Positions 13,896-23,264 of a DNA stretch of 33,428 nucleotides are shown here, piece by piece. The position numbers were made by a program, and so were the translations under genes. The notes below the pieces were generated by a model that had not been told where the DNA came from, searched no databases, and saw only the letters and a list, made by a program, of their open reading frames with translations. Each line of letters starts with the position of its first letter. Position 1 is the first letter of the stretch. The stretch covers positions 1 through 33,428 of the forward strand of contig JBBRWA010000021.1 of NCBI GenBank assembly GCA_038246345.1, given 5' to 3'. The DNA is from M3007 sp038246345. Lineage in GTDB: Bacteria; Bacteroidota; Bacteroidia; Chitinophagales; Saprospiraceae.

Positions 13896-16800
13896 AGTTT
13901 CTTTCCACTCCTCTGCCGTCAAGTTAGCCCCCTCCGGCTTTATTTGCGCCACCAAATTTTTAAAATCTGGCCAAATGACACCGATACGGTGCAAATCGCG
14001 AAAGTCTTTGACCAACAATTCCCAGGTATCATCGAGAGAGCCGTAAGCATTCAAGTGGGCAGAATACGCTTCAATTGCTTTTTTGCGGTCGTCAGCTTGG
14101 TTGCGCAGCCATAATGCGTGGGCAAGATTGGTGTACACATACGACTTGTAAATAGAATATGGATCCTGCTTTTCAATCCAGTTCAGGGCTTCTACTGAAT
14201 ATCCGATTACTTGCGATAAAGCACTCGTATCCCGAAATTTAGCAAACAAGATGTAGTATGACTGATTAATGCGTTGGCTGAGCCAATTGTTGCGCCAATC
14301 TTGTGTGTTGTTCGGCTTTTGCAGGAGCAGATCCATACTTTTCGTAGCCTTGTTCGACCAATTCAGGGCAGAATCCCACTGCCCTAGTATGCCGTGACGG
14401 GTCGTTTGCAGGGAGGAACGCCAGTAATCCACTTCTTCGGGACTTATTTCCGGGTGATTGGCTAAAAAAGCGTTTTGTAATGTAGGTTTAAATGCCCTCA
14501 AGTGGCGGCGTTGGGCTGGCAGCAAATCGGCCATCTGGTCAATTTGAAACAGTGCCTCACCCAAATCTTCCCCCGTTTTTATGGCGCCATAGTTTAGAAA
14601 TGCCTCTATCTCGTTGTTTTCAAGCAAATAAACATGCCCTATCAACGTAGCGTTGAGCTTATTTTGGAGCATTTCATCGGAAATATTGAATGCCTTTTTC
14701 GCTTCCGCCGCTTTGCCCATCATTAGATTTGCCCTACAAATTTCAAGATAAACAGGACTTAATACGCGCCTTTCAACCATCATTTCACCCAAAGTACCTT
14801 CTTCAAAAGGGGCACTCAGTTTTTTACCTGCCTGCAACGCAGCATTTAGTTTCAAAATGGCTTCAGCAGGTTTCTCCATAGCAAGCAGGTATTTGCCCCA
14901 GGCCAAATACGCTTGAGACAAGCGATCAAGCTTGGCTGTGTCTGGTAAGTTGCTAAGTGCCATTGTTTTTTCCAGCAAATCGACGGCTTTCTGATAATAA
15001 ATGGGGGTTTTGGGAGCGTTGAGTTCGAAGTCCCCCAAACTTATATACGTGCTGGCCAAGGCCACCACAACGGTATCTAGGGGGTGCTTAGGCACATTAG
15101 GGTTGGGATACGGCAGCGTACTGGCCGCAGCATGGGCGCGTTCCAGCACCTGTGCCTTGGCCGATCGGTTGACCCAATAGGCAACAGAATCCAAGGCAGC
15201 ATAAATTTGCTTATAGGCTATGATTTGCGCCGAATACGGGGTGGAAGCGAGCTTGTTTTTGCCAACGCAAAACCTATCAAATGCTTCGAAGGGACTAAAA
15301 ATCCCACAAATGCAATTGACCTGAGCGCTATCCAAAAGGTCGTATTCCTGAAATTGAGACAGTTTGGTGTTGATGTCCGCGACATCCGCATTGAAATAGA
15401 CATCGCCAGAAATACGCAACAGATAATCTGTGTACAGCTTTGATGCTTCGGGTAGGTTATGCTGCATCAAAGCGGTGTGGGCGCCATCCAATATAGCGAT
15501 ATTGGGCTTGTTGAAACGGGTTTCCATGTAGTCCACTACTTGCGCGGCTCCAGCAGCATTGTTGCGCAACAGTAGTTTCAGTGTAAAATCTCCCAACATT
15601 TCAAGCAACGTAGCTTCGGTATTTCTTTTCCCGCTATCGTCCAACAAGTGGTACAAAATACTGGCTCGTTCACAATACGTATTAACCAGATCGATGTTAT
15701 TGCTGTTAATAGATTGATCCATGAAATATTGGAAAAAGGAAAAAATGAGCGGAAAGTCCTCGGATTGGGCCAGCCGATCAAAATTGCCAGGGTATTTAAA
15801 GGCAATTTCCAGGTTGTAGGTGCGTATCTGCTCCGAGGAGAAGGAGGTCAACCGACGCCCACCTGACTGCACCACATCGCGCAGGGAGAATGCATCAAGA
15901 TTTGCGGTGAACAGGCGATTGGGTGATACCAGGCGCAAACGGGTGCCATCATAGGCAAAAGCCAAGCGATACACCGGGTGCTCTACGCCAGCCCATACGT
16001 TTGAAAACTGAAGCAGTGGTTTGCCGGATGTAACATCCCAAATAGATACCTTTCCTTGTTCATCGCCCGATACCAAAGCCAAGCCGTCGGGCCTAAATGC
16101 CATGTCAAAAAATGTCGTATTCTGTGGCGGTTTAATGAGTACCACTTCGTTGTCAAGATTTTCCAATAAAAACAAACGAATGTCTGCTCCATTACCCAGT
16201 GCGATGCGATCACCTTGGTTAGAAACCCGCGCAAACAGTACGTTATAATCTTTCAAGCGCACGATTTTAGGGTTTTCAGCCGGCTTTGAAAAGTCCCAAA
16301 CCTTTACAGTGTATCTTATTTCGGCAAACTGCTGCTCTACCCTTGTGACAACCAATAGCTTCTCCGTGCCGGGGATGGATCGGAGCATCGTAACCGTTCC
16401 CCCAAAATCACGGGAAGCGAAGGTTTGCCCATCCGCCAATAACTTAACGGTTACCAAGCCCTGACTGGGCGAATAGGCAAAGTAGCGCGCTTCTTCAAAG
16501 TCAAAAGCGTAAGGCGCGTGCCCGTTTTCCAAAGGATCAACTTCAAAATTTAATACCTTTTTTGTGAGCAGGTTTTGAATGGCCACTTGAGCATTTTTAC
16601 TGTGGTATACCGCCCATTGGTTGGCCAAACCTTCCGGCAGTGGGGAGTCTTGCAACACCGGTATCTCTTCCTGGGCACCGTTTCTTATATCGTCGAAGTC
16701 GAACACTTTGAGCACATCGTCTTCTAAGACATACATCAGGTTGCCATCGGGGCTCAACTGATTTTCAATGCCCGTATCAAAGTCTTCAATGGGCGGGCTA

Positions 16801-18584
16801 ACGCTCGTATCTCGAAGCGACCATATGCTGCTGCGTTGATCACCCCCCCTTACGACGACCCACTGACCACTGGCAGAAATAGCCGCTGCCTGCGTTTCAC
16901 TCCAGGCCGAATTGCTGAAAAAGCGGGTGGTTATCCGGCTCTTTACGGGCATCTGTACGGTCATAAGTTCACCTTCCTGGCCTTCGTCTATGCTGGTAGT
17001 TACTGCCAGCAAAGGGTTTGAATTGGGGGTGCATGCCCGGAGCTGGCCGCTTATTTTGTTGAGTGCGCCTACTGTTTCTTGATCGCTCCCATCGGGAGCC
17101 TGGTTCAGAAAATAGTAATAAGTATCGGTTAAGGTTCCAATGATGAGTTCCCTGCTTTCCGGGAATAGGTTCATGGACAAATCTACGGTTTCAGCAATAA
17201 CGGAGTCTGCCAAATACCATGTCATGCGTGGCGCATAAGTGCCAGTGCTTTTGTCCAGGGTGTGTACCACGATGCGGTCGCGATACCCAAGCCAGAACTC
17301 CCCTTTACAGCTTTTCATACACAGCAACCCATTGTCAATGGGATAGCTTAGCGATTGAGGGCTTGCCAAGCGTCCGATATTATTGCTGTTTTTGCGCTGT
17401 TGTTGCGCCTGCACAGGCAGGTCGAGGGATACTAAATTAAGGTTTCCATTGCTAATGTCCTCGTAAAGGAAATACTTGCTGTCATCGCTGAAACAATACT
17501 TGGATACTTGTTGAACATCAAGCTTTTCGCCGTTTGGCAGGTAGAAGTAATTCGCGCCATAAACCAATAATTCGCCATTTGGCGCACGGTCGAAACCGAT
17601 TGGATCTTTTAGCATTTCCAGGCTAAACCCTTCCACGATTTTCATGGATGGCAACTCCCAGGTAATCAGCCTGCTTTCATGTGGAATAAATGCGGTTAAA
17701 TATTCTACATGCTCGTTTTCATAAAACTTATACTGGGCGTCACTGCCAAAGTTATCGGCAAGATGATAACAAAAAGGAGGGTTTTCGACGCGGGTGTTTT
17801 CTGCTGGTTTATTGTAAAAATAGGCGCTATACATGGCCTCCAGGCAGTCGGGGTTATCGTCAGGAGCGATGTAATAATTGGCAAAATCGGCCAGGCGCCA
17901 AGCCAGGGACCTGTCGCCGGCATGCAGCAAGTTCATCGCATCATCGGCGCGATTGGCGGCAATGGCATGGCGGGCAGTTCGGATCGCTTTTTGTTCTTTT
18001 TGCAACAGTTCATCCTTGGCAGCTTCTTCGCAAGCTGTTATGCGCTGGCTCATGCGCTCCCGGTCGCCCTGGTTGGCATCCGCGCAGGATTTCGCTGCCC
18101 GGTACAGTTTTGCGGCATCGTCCCAGCAACTGTCGCGGAAAGCACGATCGGCTTCCCGCATGGTAATGTTGAAACAGTTAGGGTCTTCGTTCCGGGCAAA
18201 TGCAGCGCTCCTAATAAACGTGCGCCCGGTGAGTTCTAAATTCTCAACGCTTCTGGCAGCACTTGCTTTTTCTGACGCGGTGCCAACATTGCTGCCCAAT
18301 TGGGCATTGCAATACTCAATCTTTTTTTCCAGATCTTTGCTTCTCCGCGCATTGGAGCGGGCTTCCGGGCAGTTTTTTGCTTCCTCAAACAATCGCAAAG
18401 CTGCGCGATAATCGCCTCGGCGTGCTGCGGAAGTGCCCGCATCATCTTTCCGATTGAAGCAATCGGCCCGCAACGCTTTTTGTGGCGGCGGCTCCTGTAC
18501 GTTTTGATAATAAGGTTGCGATTTGTTTTGCGCCAACAAAACGGTGGCAACAAACAAACACGGGAACAATAGTAAATGGCGCAT
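13887..18584 (-). CDS. Large secreted WD40/TPR-type protein
   Basis: 1565 residues from the ATG at 18584. An ATG at 18599 is only 6 nt from the promoter element at 18605-18612, while 18584 gives the 21-nt spacing seen at other genes and a clean signal peptide (MRHLLLFPCLFVATVLLAQ). The N-terminal third has TPR-like helices rich in AAKLYRAAKSC-type motifs. A beta-propeller follows, with one typical WD40 repeat, FRPDGLALVSGDEQGKVSIW, ending WDVTSGKPLLQF. The last 500 residues are again TPR-like (for example YQKAVDLLEKTMALS). The protein is probably periplasmic and scaffolds a protein complex or monitors state. No partner is known to me. It is divergent from a beta-propeller lipoprotein gene, 97 nt away. 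Confidence 0.75.
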   Translation of the reverse strand: MRHLLLFPCLFVATVLLAQNKSQPYYQNVQEPPPQKALRADCFNRKDDAGTSAARRGDYRAALRLFEEAKNCPEARSNARRSKDLEKKIEYCNAQLGSNVGTASEKASAARSVENLELTGRTFIRSAAFARNEDPNCFNITMREADRAFRDSCWDDAAKLYRAAKSCADANQGDRERMSQRITACEEAAKDELLQKEQKAIRTARHAIAANRADDAMNLLHAGDRSLAWRLADFANYYIAPDDNPDCLEAMYSAYFYNKPAENTRVENPPFCYHLADNFGSDAQYKFYENEHVEYLTAFIPHESRLITWELPSMKIVEGFSLEMLKDPIGFDRAPNGELLVYGANYFYLPNGEKLDVQQVSKYCFSDDSKYFLYEDISNGNLNLVSLDLPVQAQQQRKNSNNIGRLASPQSLSYPIDNGLLCMKSCKGEFWLGYRDRIVVHTLDKSTGTYAPRMTWYLADSVIAETVDLSMNLFPESRELIIGTLTDTYYYFLNQAPDGSDQETVGALNKISGQLRACTPNSNPLLAVTTSIDEGQEGELMTVQMPVKSRITTRFFSNSAWSETQAAAISASGQWVVVRGGDQRSSIWSLRDTSVSPPIEDFDTGIENQLSPDGNLMYVLEDDVLKVFDFDDIRNGAQEEIPVLQDSPLPEGLANQWAVYHSKNAQVAIQNLLTKKVLNFEVDPLENGHAPYAFDFEEARYFAYSPSQGLVTVKLLADGQTFASRDFGGTVTMLRSIPGTEKLLVVTRVEQQFAEIRYTVKVWDFSKPAENPKIVRLKDYNVLFARVSNQGDRIALGNGADIRLFLLENLDNEVVLIKPPQNTTFFDMAFRPDGLALVSGDEQGKVSIWDVTSGKPLLQFSNVWAGVEHPVYRLAFAYDGTRLRLVSPNRLFTANLDAFSLRDVVQSGGRRLTSFSSEQIRTYNLEIAFKYPGNFDRLAQSEDFPLIFSFFQYFMDQSINSNNIDLVNTYCERASILYHLLDDSGKRNTEATLLEMLGDFTLKLLLRNNAAGAAQVVDYMETRFNKPNIAILDGAHTALMQHNLPEASKLYTDYLLRISGDVYFNADVADINTKLSQFQEYDLLDSAQVNCICGIFSPFEAFDRFCVGKNKLASTPYSAQIIAYKQIYAALDSVAYWVNRSAKAQVLERAHAAASTLPYPNPNVPKHPLDTVVVALASTYISLGDFELNAPKTPIYYQKAVDLLEKTMALSNLPDTAKLDRLSQAYLAWGKYLLAMEKPAEAILKLNAALQAGKKLSAPFEEGTLGEMMVERRVLSPVYLEICRANLMMGKAAEAKKAFNISDEMLQNKLNATLIGHVYLLENNEIEAFLNYGAIKTGEDLGEALFQIDQMADLLPAQRRHLRAFKPTLQNAFLANHPEISPEEVDYWRSSLQTTRHGILGQWDSALNWSNKATKSMDLLLQKPNNTQDWRNNWLSQRINQSYYILFAKFRDTSALSQVIGYSVEALNWIEKQDPYSIYKSYVYTNLAHALWLRNQADDRKKAIEAYSAHLNAYGSLDDTWELLVKDFRDLHRIGVIWPDFKNLVAQIKPEGANLTAEEWKETGF

Positions 18585-18604
18585 AGCAATTGTTTTCATA
18601 GCCA

Positions 18605-18612
18605 CAAAGATA
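18605..18612 (-). promoter_or_regulatory. -7 promoter element TATCTTTG of the WD40/TPR gene
   Basis: Perfect TAnnTTTG on the minus strand. Distance to the preferred ATG at 18584 is 21 nt; the alternative ATG at 18599 would be almost leaderless. Confidence 0.55.
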
Positions 18613-18681
18613 CCAAGCCTGAGCCGCCAAAACAATTGCTGAAAAAATGCGTGGTTCTGAACGCACGATTACTTTTACAGC

Positions 18682-19626
18682 ATGAAATACTTGCTTCCTA
18701 TTTTAATGCTCTTGCTCCTGGCCTGCGGGAAAGAAAAAGTGTCACTGCCAGCCTTTCGGGAAATCGCCATGCCCGTCAGCGATGACCTAAGTGCCGTTTG
18801 GTTTACAGACGCACAACACGGCAGCGTCAGCGGCGGCAAAGCCTGGGCTTCCGGCTTCCTGCTCTCCACTGCCGATGGCGGCGAAAGCTGGACAGTAGAT
18901 ACCACCCTCAACCGAAAAATGGAGCATGTCACTTTTGCGCCCAATGGCCAGGGCTATGCTTGTGGACAAGACGCAGCCTTTTTCCGTTCCGCTGGCACCA
19001 CCCACTGGCAACTGATGCGGGAAGATTACCAGTGGCTGCACTGTGCGCATTTCCCTGGATCCGATTACGGGGCCATTGTAAGCGGGGAAGGTTTTCACGG
19101 AGGCCAACTGCGGGTATTCGGGCCGGAAGACTTTTGGCGCCTGGGCAACTTACATGAAGTGCAGGGCGAATTGGCTGCGGTTTGGTATGCCGATTCATTG
19201 ACATTACTAGCAGTTGGCGCAGGCTGGGTGATCCGTTCTGCCGATGCGGGCCAACATTGGGAGCGCCTGCACCTGACGGGCGACTTTTTCACTTCGGTAC
19301 ATTTCCCGGATGCGCATACAGGCTATATCTGTGGCAGCAGCGGCAGCATTTATAAAACAAAGGACGGCGGCAAAAATTGGCAAAATATCCGAAAAGGTGG
19401 GGTTGCAGGCAAAAGAAACAAAGGCTTCCAAGCGCTTTGGTTTACGGATACCGAGCGCGGCTGGCTGGTGGGCGACAAGGGCATTTTTTGGCGTACGGAG
19501 GATGGGGGCGATTCCTGGCAGCAGGTGGCAGAAGCGCCAAGTGCTGTGGATTATACGGATGTGTATGTGCTGGATGGAAATGGCTGGGCGACGGGGAAGG
19601 GGGGGCGGTTTTTTTTGTTTGAATAA
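18682..19626 (+). CDS. YCF48/BNR-type beta-propeller lipoprotein
   Basis: 314 residues. MKYLLPILMLLLLACGKEK is a lipoprotein signal with lipobox LLAC and acylated Cys15. The mature part contains repeated Asp-box/YCF48 motifs: STADGGESW, RSADAGQHWERL, YKTKDGGKNWQNI and WRTEDGGDSWQQV, alternating with WFTDAQHGSVSG-like and DAHTGYICG-like strands. That makes a six- or seven-bladed propeller related to the photosystem II assembly factor HCF136 and to sialidase-type propellers. In Bacteroidota such proteins sit in the outer membrane or periplasm; the role here is unknown. It is divergent from the WD40/TPR gene, also a secreted propeller protein, which may be meaningful. Confidence 0.8.
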   Translation: MKYLLPILMLLLLACGKEKVSLPAFREIAMPVSDDLSAVWFTDAQHGSVSGGKAWASGFLLSTADGGESWTVDTTLNRKMEHVTFAPNGQGYACGQDAAFFRSAGTTHWQLMREDYQWLHCAHFPGSDYGAIVSGEGFHGGQLRVFGPEDFWRLGNLHEVQGELAAVWYADSLTLLAVGAGWVIRSADAGQHWERLHLTGDFFTSVHFPDAHTGYICGSSGSIYKTKDGGKNWQNIRKGGVAGKRNKGFQALWFTDTERGWLVGDKGIFWRTEDGGDSWQQVAEAPSAVDYTDVYVLDGNGWATGKGGRFFLFE

Positions 19627-19669
19627 CAGAAGAACTGCCGATGTGCCGACGTTTAGAAGGCATGATTTT

Positions 19670-19735
19670 GCCTCGCTTGGTCTTCTGCTTCCAGTTCAAA
19701 ACAATCCCAAAGCGCCGCAGCAGTGTCTTTTGGCC
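19670..19735 (-). repeat. Dispersed ~66-bp repeat, copy A
   Basis: This segment is the inverse complement of 22988-23055 at about 85% by eye, sharing AGCAGAAGACCAAGC and GCGGCGCTTTGGG. It lies between the propeller lipoprotein and the first T9SS cargo gene. With copy B it brackets the block 19.77-22.79 kb in inverted orientation. Confidence 0.6.
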
Positions 19736-19773
19736 TGCTGCACACAGCCATCGTTTTGTGTAACAGGTGCATT

Positions 19774-21954
19774 TTATTTTACAATCAAAAACCGCTTTCC
19801 TGTCTGTTGCGTTTTGGAATACAACTGAAACTGATAAACGCCATTTGGTAATTCGCTGACATTAATTGGCGCGTTATTAAAGATTTCTTTTTTCACAACG
19901 CGTCCATACATATCTATGATTTGGTAATTCAAAATAGTTTGTTGGTTTAAATTTACAGAAACAAAAATTGTTTGTTGTGCAGGATTGGGATAAAGTGAAA
20001 TGTTATCAGCCAATAAATTTTGTTCGGGTTGATTAATGTTTGTTGTAATGCTATCATTTGTATTGACAAGGTTGGTAGCTTGATAGTAAACTAAAATTGC
20101 ACTTTCGTTTTGCGGTGTTGATGTCCCCCAAGGTGTAACATTCGTAACAGGAATATTATTTCCGTTTGGGGCTCCGTTTGTATCTGCTGTTTGTCGTCCG
20201 ACACAAATTATTCCACTGTTGGTTTTGTAAATTCCGTATAGATCGGTGTTGCCTCCGCCTGCTTGTGTAAGTGTATCCCACACGCCCACAACCAGCGAAG
20301 AATATTTCGGAACATTAAATTGTGCATCATATACTCTTGCAAAACTATTCCATGCGCTAAAACCTCCGTTGCTTGGCTTTACCATTTTCTGATAAGCATT
20401 GGCCGTAGTTATCGTTCTTCGGCCAACCGCCAGCACACATACATCACCGTTGCTGCTGACTTTCAAATTGTTTTTCGCCATCCTCGTTGTGTTCACATTT
20501 GGCCATCCTTTATTTGGGTCAGGCCAACCGTCTAAGTTCGGGTCAGCATGTGGAGTGCCAAGCGAACCAGTGCCTTCGGCCAGTTCGGCCATGTAGGTTG
20601 AATTGGTTAACACTCCGTTATCCAATTGCAATTTTCCTAACCACGAAATATGAATGTTGCCTTGTGTGCCTGTGAAATTATTCTGAAATCCTGATGCAGT
20701 TGCATTGGATTGAATTGTATTTCCCTTCCATAAATTTTCAACATTATTTCCGTGGCATCTTGCACCAACTACTAATTTGTTGTTTGAATAATCTATTGCA
20801 AGCGCATCAACATATTGGTCAGGAGTAGAATTTACCGTATTGCCAAGTGGCGTAATTTCGTGATACAAACGAGTCCACCATTTTAAACTACCGGAGGCAT
20901 CCATGGCAATTACAGCAGGTTCAAAATCGGGAAGTCCTCCGTCTGGCAAAACACTTTTAAAATTCATTCCGATATACACATTGTTGTTACGTCTATCAAC
21001 GGTGATGGATGAACCACCGTAAACAGGCGTTGGAGATGCCGAGTAGCCGGTATAACCCGGACTAACAGCGCTTGGACTCATAGGGTCGCATGGTGCGTTA
21101 AATAAAATATCAAGTGGCCACTTTCCTTTTTTAGTTCCACCGTTTTCATCTGCATGCGTAAGATTGTAATCGGTAGTTGTCCAAGAACGCAAATCACATC
21201 TTCCCCAAATTTTTAAAACGATACCACTGAAACTTACAGAATCTATACTGCCAAGTGGATTTGTCGATGCAGGTGTTCCTTTCCATTCGGTTCCGTTGCT
21301 GAGCCAGTGTGTTCTCCAATTTTCCACAGCCGTTTTTTGCCCGTTTTGATTTAAACAATAGATGGCACTCCAGTCGTAACCATACGCCTCGCCACTGATA
21401 TAAAAAACTTTTCCATCGCTTGTAACATCCCAAGGATGTGCTTCTTTGGCAATTGACTTTGCCCACACCGCATTAACCCACGAAAGCGACGTTGGAATAC
21501 CATTTATGAAATTATTATTCAGTTTTGCAATGATATAACCGCCATTGTTCGGGTCGGTATCTGAAGTGTTGCAACTGATATATAAATCTCCTGTAGCAGA
21601 ATAGGGTAATGAATTTGTTTTGATGAAACGAATATCTTCAACAGCACCTTGCGGAAAATGAACTACTTGTAAAATAGTTTGTAAATCATTTGACAAATGC
21701 AAAATAAATCCATACTTGTTTGTGCCAAGTGCATTTGGAATTGTTGCACTATAAGTAAGTTGTGTTTGCGGCGCAGCGCCTGTCCATGAGAGATTGTCGG
21801 CATATCCCACCACTAAAAAACTTCCGTCAGTAATTTGCATGACATCATAAAAAGTTTCTTTGCCTGTGCCCCCTGCATAAGTTACTATATTGGTTTGTGC
21901 CAATAAAGTGAGTGAAAACAAAGTTGCAATAAAGAAGAAAACTGATTTTTTCAT
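19774..21954 (-). CDS. T9SS cargo protein with type A C-terminal sorting domain
   Basis: 726 residues. The signal peptide MKKSVFFFIATLFSLTLLAQ is followed by a long propeller-like region starting TYAGGTGKETFYDVMQ and containing TDGSFLVVGYADN. The last 75 residues (ISLYPNPAQQTIFVSVNLNQ ... YGRVVKKE ... LPNGVYQFQLYS ... KRFLIVK) are a classical type A sorting domain, recognised by the type IX secretion system and removed on the cell surface. The function of the main part is unknown; length and layout match other secreted Bacteroidota propeller proteins. The gene looks more AT-rich than the genes on either side and is bracketed by inverted repeats at 19670 and 22988, which hints at acquisition. 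No TAnnTTTG promoter was found upstream. Confidence 0.85.
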   Translation of the reverse strand: MKKSVFFFIATLFSLTLLAQTNIVTYAGGTGKETFYDVMQITDGSFLVVGYADNLSWTGAAPQTQLTYSATIPNALGTNKYGFILHLSNDLQTILQVVHFPQGAVEDIRFIKTNSLPYSATGDLYISCNTSDTDPNNGGYIIAKLNNNFINGIPTSLSWVNAVWAKSIAKEAHPWDVTSDGKVFYISGEAYGYDWSAIYCLNQNGQKTAVENWRTHWLSNGTEWKGTPASTNPLGSIDSVSFSGIVLKIWGRCDLRSWTTTDYNLTHADENGGTKKGKWPLDILFNAPCDPMSPSAVSPGYTGYSASPTPVYGGSSITVDRRNNNVYIGMNFKSVLPDGGLPDFEPAVIAMDASGSLKWWTRLYHEITPLGNTVNSTPDQYVDALAIDYSNNKLVVGARCHGNNVENLWKGNTIQSNATASGFQNNFTGTQGNIHISWLGKLQLDNGVLTNSTYMAELAEGTGSLGTPHADPNLDGWPDPNKGWPNVNTTRMAKNNLKVSSNGDVCVLAVGRRTITTANAYQKMVKPSNGGFSAWNSFARVYDAQFNVPKYSSLVVGVWDTLTQAGGGNTDLYGIYKTNSGIICVGRQTADTNGAPNGNNIPVTNVTPWGTSTPQNESAILVYYQATNLVNTNDSITTNINQPEQNLLADNISLYPNPAQQTIFVSVNLNQQTILNYQIIDMYGRVVKKEIFNNAPINVSELPNGVYQFQLYSKTQQTGKRFLIVK

Positions 21955-22096
21955 TTTTGATGATTATCTTTTGTGATGGTTATCGTGGGGCGACGTATTT
22001 GTTGCTGAAAGCTCCGTTTTCGTGTGTGTATAGGGGGAAGGTCAGTGCGAAGAATAAGGGGGAGGTGGATATGTGTTTTTTGGAGGGGTATGGGGT

Positions 22097-22792
22097 TTAC
22101 TTGAGGCAATTTTTGTTGTAACCAGTTACAATTGCGCGTAAGATTTGGTCATTGCCCGTATCTAGTTTCGGTTTATCCAAAATGGCTTTGATTTTAGCAC
22201 AGTCACCGTACAGTTCGAGTAACTGGACTTTCTTTCGTTTACTTTTGGAATTGAGTTTAATAAAAGGGCCGTCACCTTTTCGCACTAAAAACCGATCGTT
22301 GAGTGAATTGTACATTGTAGGTGGCATGCCGCCCTGGTTAGAAACCAATACATCCTCTTCGTAGAAGGCATAAAGTTTAGCCTCACCAGTATCCTCCAGC
22401 ACTCTTACAAACGCTTCGTTTTCACTTACGTCAAAACGAGCGGCCATGCCGGGGCGGCGAAAACTGGCTTCTTCCTCATTCACAGAAGCCGTGTAGCCAA
22501 GCCTGGCTGAAACATATTTTTCAAAGGTTGTATCGCTTGTCCACACCAAAAAACCCGTTATTTGACCAGGTTTGAATTCTTTTGTCTGGCCTTCTTTTTG
22601 TGTGAATTCAATGGAAAATTGTAAGTACGCAAAGGCTCGATTCCGGCCATTGTCAAAATTGTTTTTAACCTTAATTTCGCCGTGCAAAGTATCGTTTTTG
22701 AGGCCTAAAATCATGGCAGGTAATTTTTCCTTGCCAAACAAAGGGTACTGACATAAAGTGGAAATAGCGATTGTGAATAGTAGGTATTTCAT
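22097..22792 (-). CDS. Hypothetical secreted protein
   Basis: 231 residues. An N-terminal hydrophobic segment (MKYLLFTIAISTLCQYPLFG) looks like a signal peptide. The mature part starts KEKLPAMILGLKNDTLHGEI, a pattern seen in Bacteroidota proteins of unknown function that begin with a short 'non-enzymatic turnover' strand. A C-terminal segment rich in lysine (SKSKRKKVQLLELYGD) precedes a conserved-looking GDCAKIKAIL. There are no transmembrane helices besides the signal and no known catalytic motif. It follows the T9SS cargo gene's start on the same strand, 142 nt apart. I do not recognise the family and assign no function. Confidence 0.6.
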   Translation of the reverse strand: MKYLLFTIAISTLCQYPLFGKEKLPAMILGLKNDTLHGEIKVKNNFDNGRNRAFAYLQFSIEFTQKEGQTKEFKPGQITGFLVWTSDTTFEKYVSARLGYTASVNEEEASFRRPGMAARFDVSENEAFVRVLEDTGEAKLYAFYEEDVLVSNQGGMPPTMYNSLNDRFLVRKGDGPFIKLNSKSKRKKVQLLELYGDCAKIKAILDKPKLDTGNDQILRAIVTGYNKNCLK

Positions 22793-22885
22793 ATTTGATG
22801 GGTTAGTTATTTGTGCTGCTTATTTATGGAGGATGTTGTGCTTTCCTGCTGTAACGCAGCGTGCTTGTTCATATTATATTGTGCT

Positions 22886-22920
22886 CACGTTGCCGTTGTC
22901 GGCACAGCCGACGCGGATAA
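22886..22920. repeat. Dispersed hairpin repeat, copy 1
   Basis: The 35-nt segment CACGTTGCC...CGCGGATAA carries the stem GTCGGC / GCCGAC with loop ACA. It matches 31946-31980 at 27 of 35 positions. Two stem pairs change in a compensating way (14/26 T-A to C-G, 15/25 C-G to T-A), so the hairpin itself seems conserved. Confidence 0.6.
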
Positions 22921-22987
22921 AAAGGCACAAGGCAAATTGCCTTGCGCTAGCTTTACCTTGTTGGGTATGGCAGCCTACGAACCGGCG

Positions 22988-23055
22988 GGTCAAAAAGACA
23001 CTGTTGCGGCGCTTTGGGGTTGTTTTGAGATGGGAAGCAGAAGACCAAGCAAGGC
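22988..23055 (+). repeat. Dispersed ~66-bp repeat, copy B
   Basis: Inverse complement of 19670-19735, with about ten differences by eye. It runs directly into a fragment resembling a T9SS sorting-domain coding sequence. Confidence 0.6.
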
Positions 23056-23057
23056 GG

Positions 23058-23085
23058 AAACTCAAAATCTCGATTTTTACTTTCC
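23058..23085 (-). pseudogene. Fragment of T9SS sorting-domain coding sequence
   Basis: On the minus strand this encodes KVKIEILSF, and at DNA level it matches the sorting-domain coding parts of both genes ending at 23265 and 28327 with one base missing (AAACTCAAAATCTCGATTTT and onward). The flanks do not match, so only a short piece was copied or left behind. Confidence 0.5.
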
Positions 23086-23189
23086 CCGATTTGGACTTCC
23101 ACTAAAATCAATCTTAACATCATTCCATGCACAAACCAAGTGATGGGTTCTATTTTGAGTTTGGGCACCGTCATAAACCAGGATTTTTC

Positions 23190-23258
23190 GATTTACATAA
23201 ATTCTATTTTCGGATTTGCATAGATTCTACTTTCTGATTTACATAGATTCTGTATTCA
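23190..23258. repeat. Three 23-bp tandem repeats
   Basis: GATTTACATAAATTC-type units at 23190-23212, 23213-23235 and 23236-23258, each differing at a few positions and containing the words CATA.ATTCT. They lie just downstream of the stop codon of the T9SS cargo gene ending at 23265. No spacers are present, so it is not a CRISPR. Confidence 0.65.
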
Positions 23259-23264
23259 GAAAAA

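Larger units (their letters stand above)
22793..23264. other. Gene-free repeat region
   Basis: About 470 nt without a credible gene. It contains a conserved hairpin (22886-22920), a second small palindrome (AAGGCAAATTGCCTT at about 22929-22943), repeat copy B (22988-23055), a 28-nt piece matching T9SS sorting-domain coding sequence (23058-23085) and three 23-bp tandem repeats (23190-23258). It appears to be a collecting site for repeats and gene debris. Confidence 0.65.

Noticed and set aside
11695..18584. Complete Pycsar defence operon around the HD-PycTM gene
   Set aside because: No nucleotide cyclase is encoded nearby: the neighbours are a glycosyltransferase, a WD40/TPR protein and a repeat.
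23190..23258. Possible CRISPR array
   Set aside because: Units of 23 bp are contiguous and diverged; there are no spacers.
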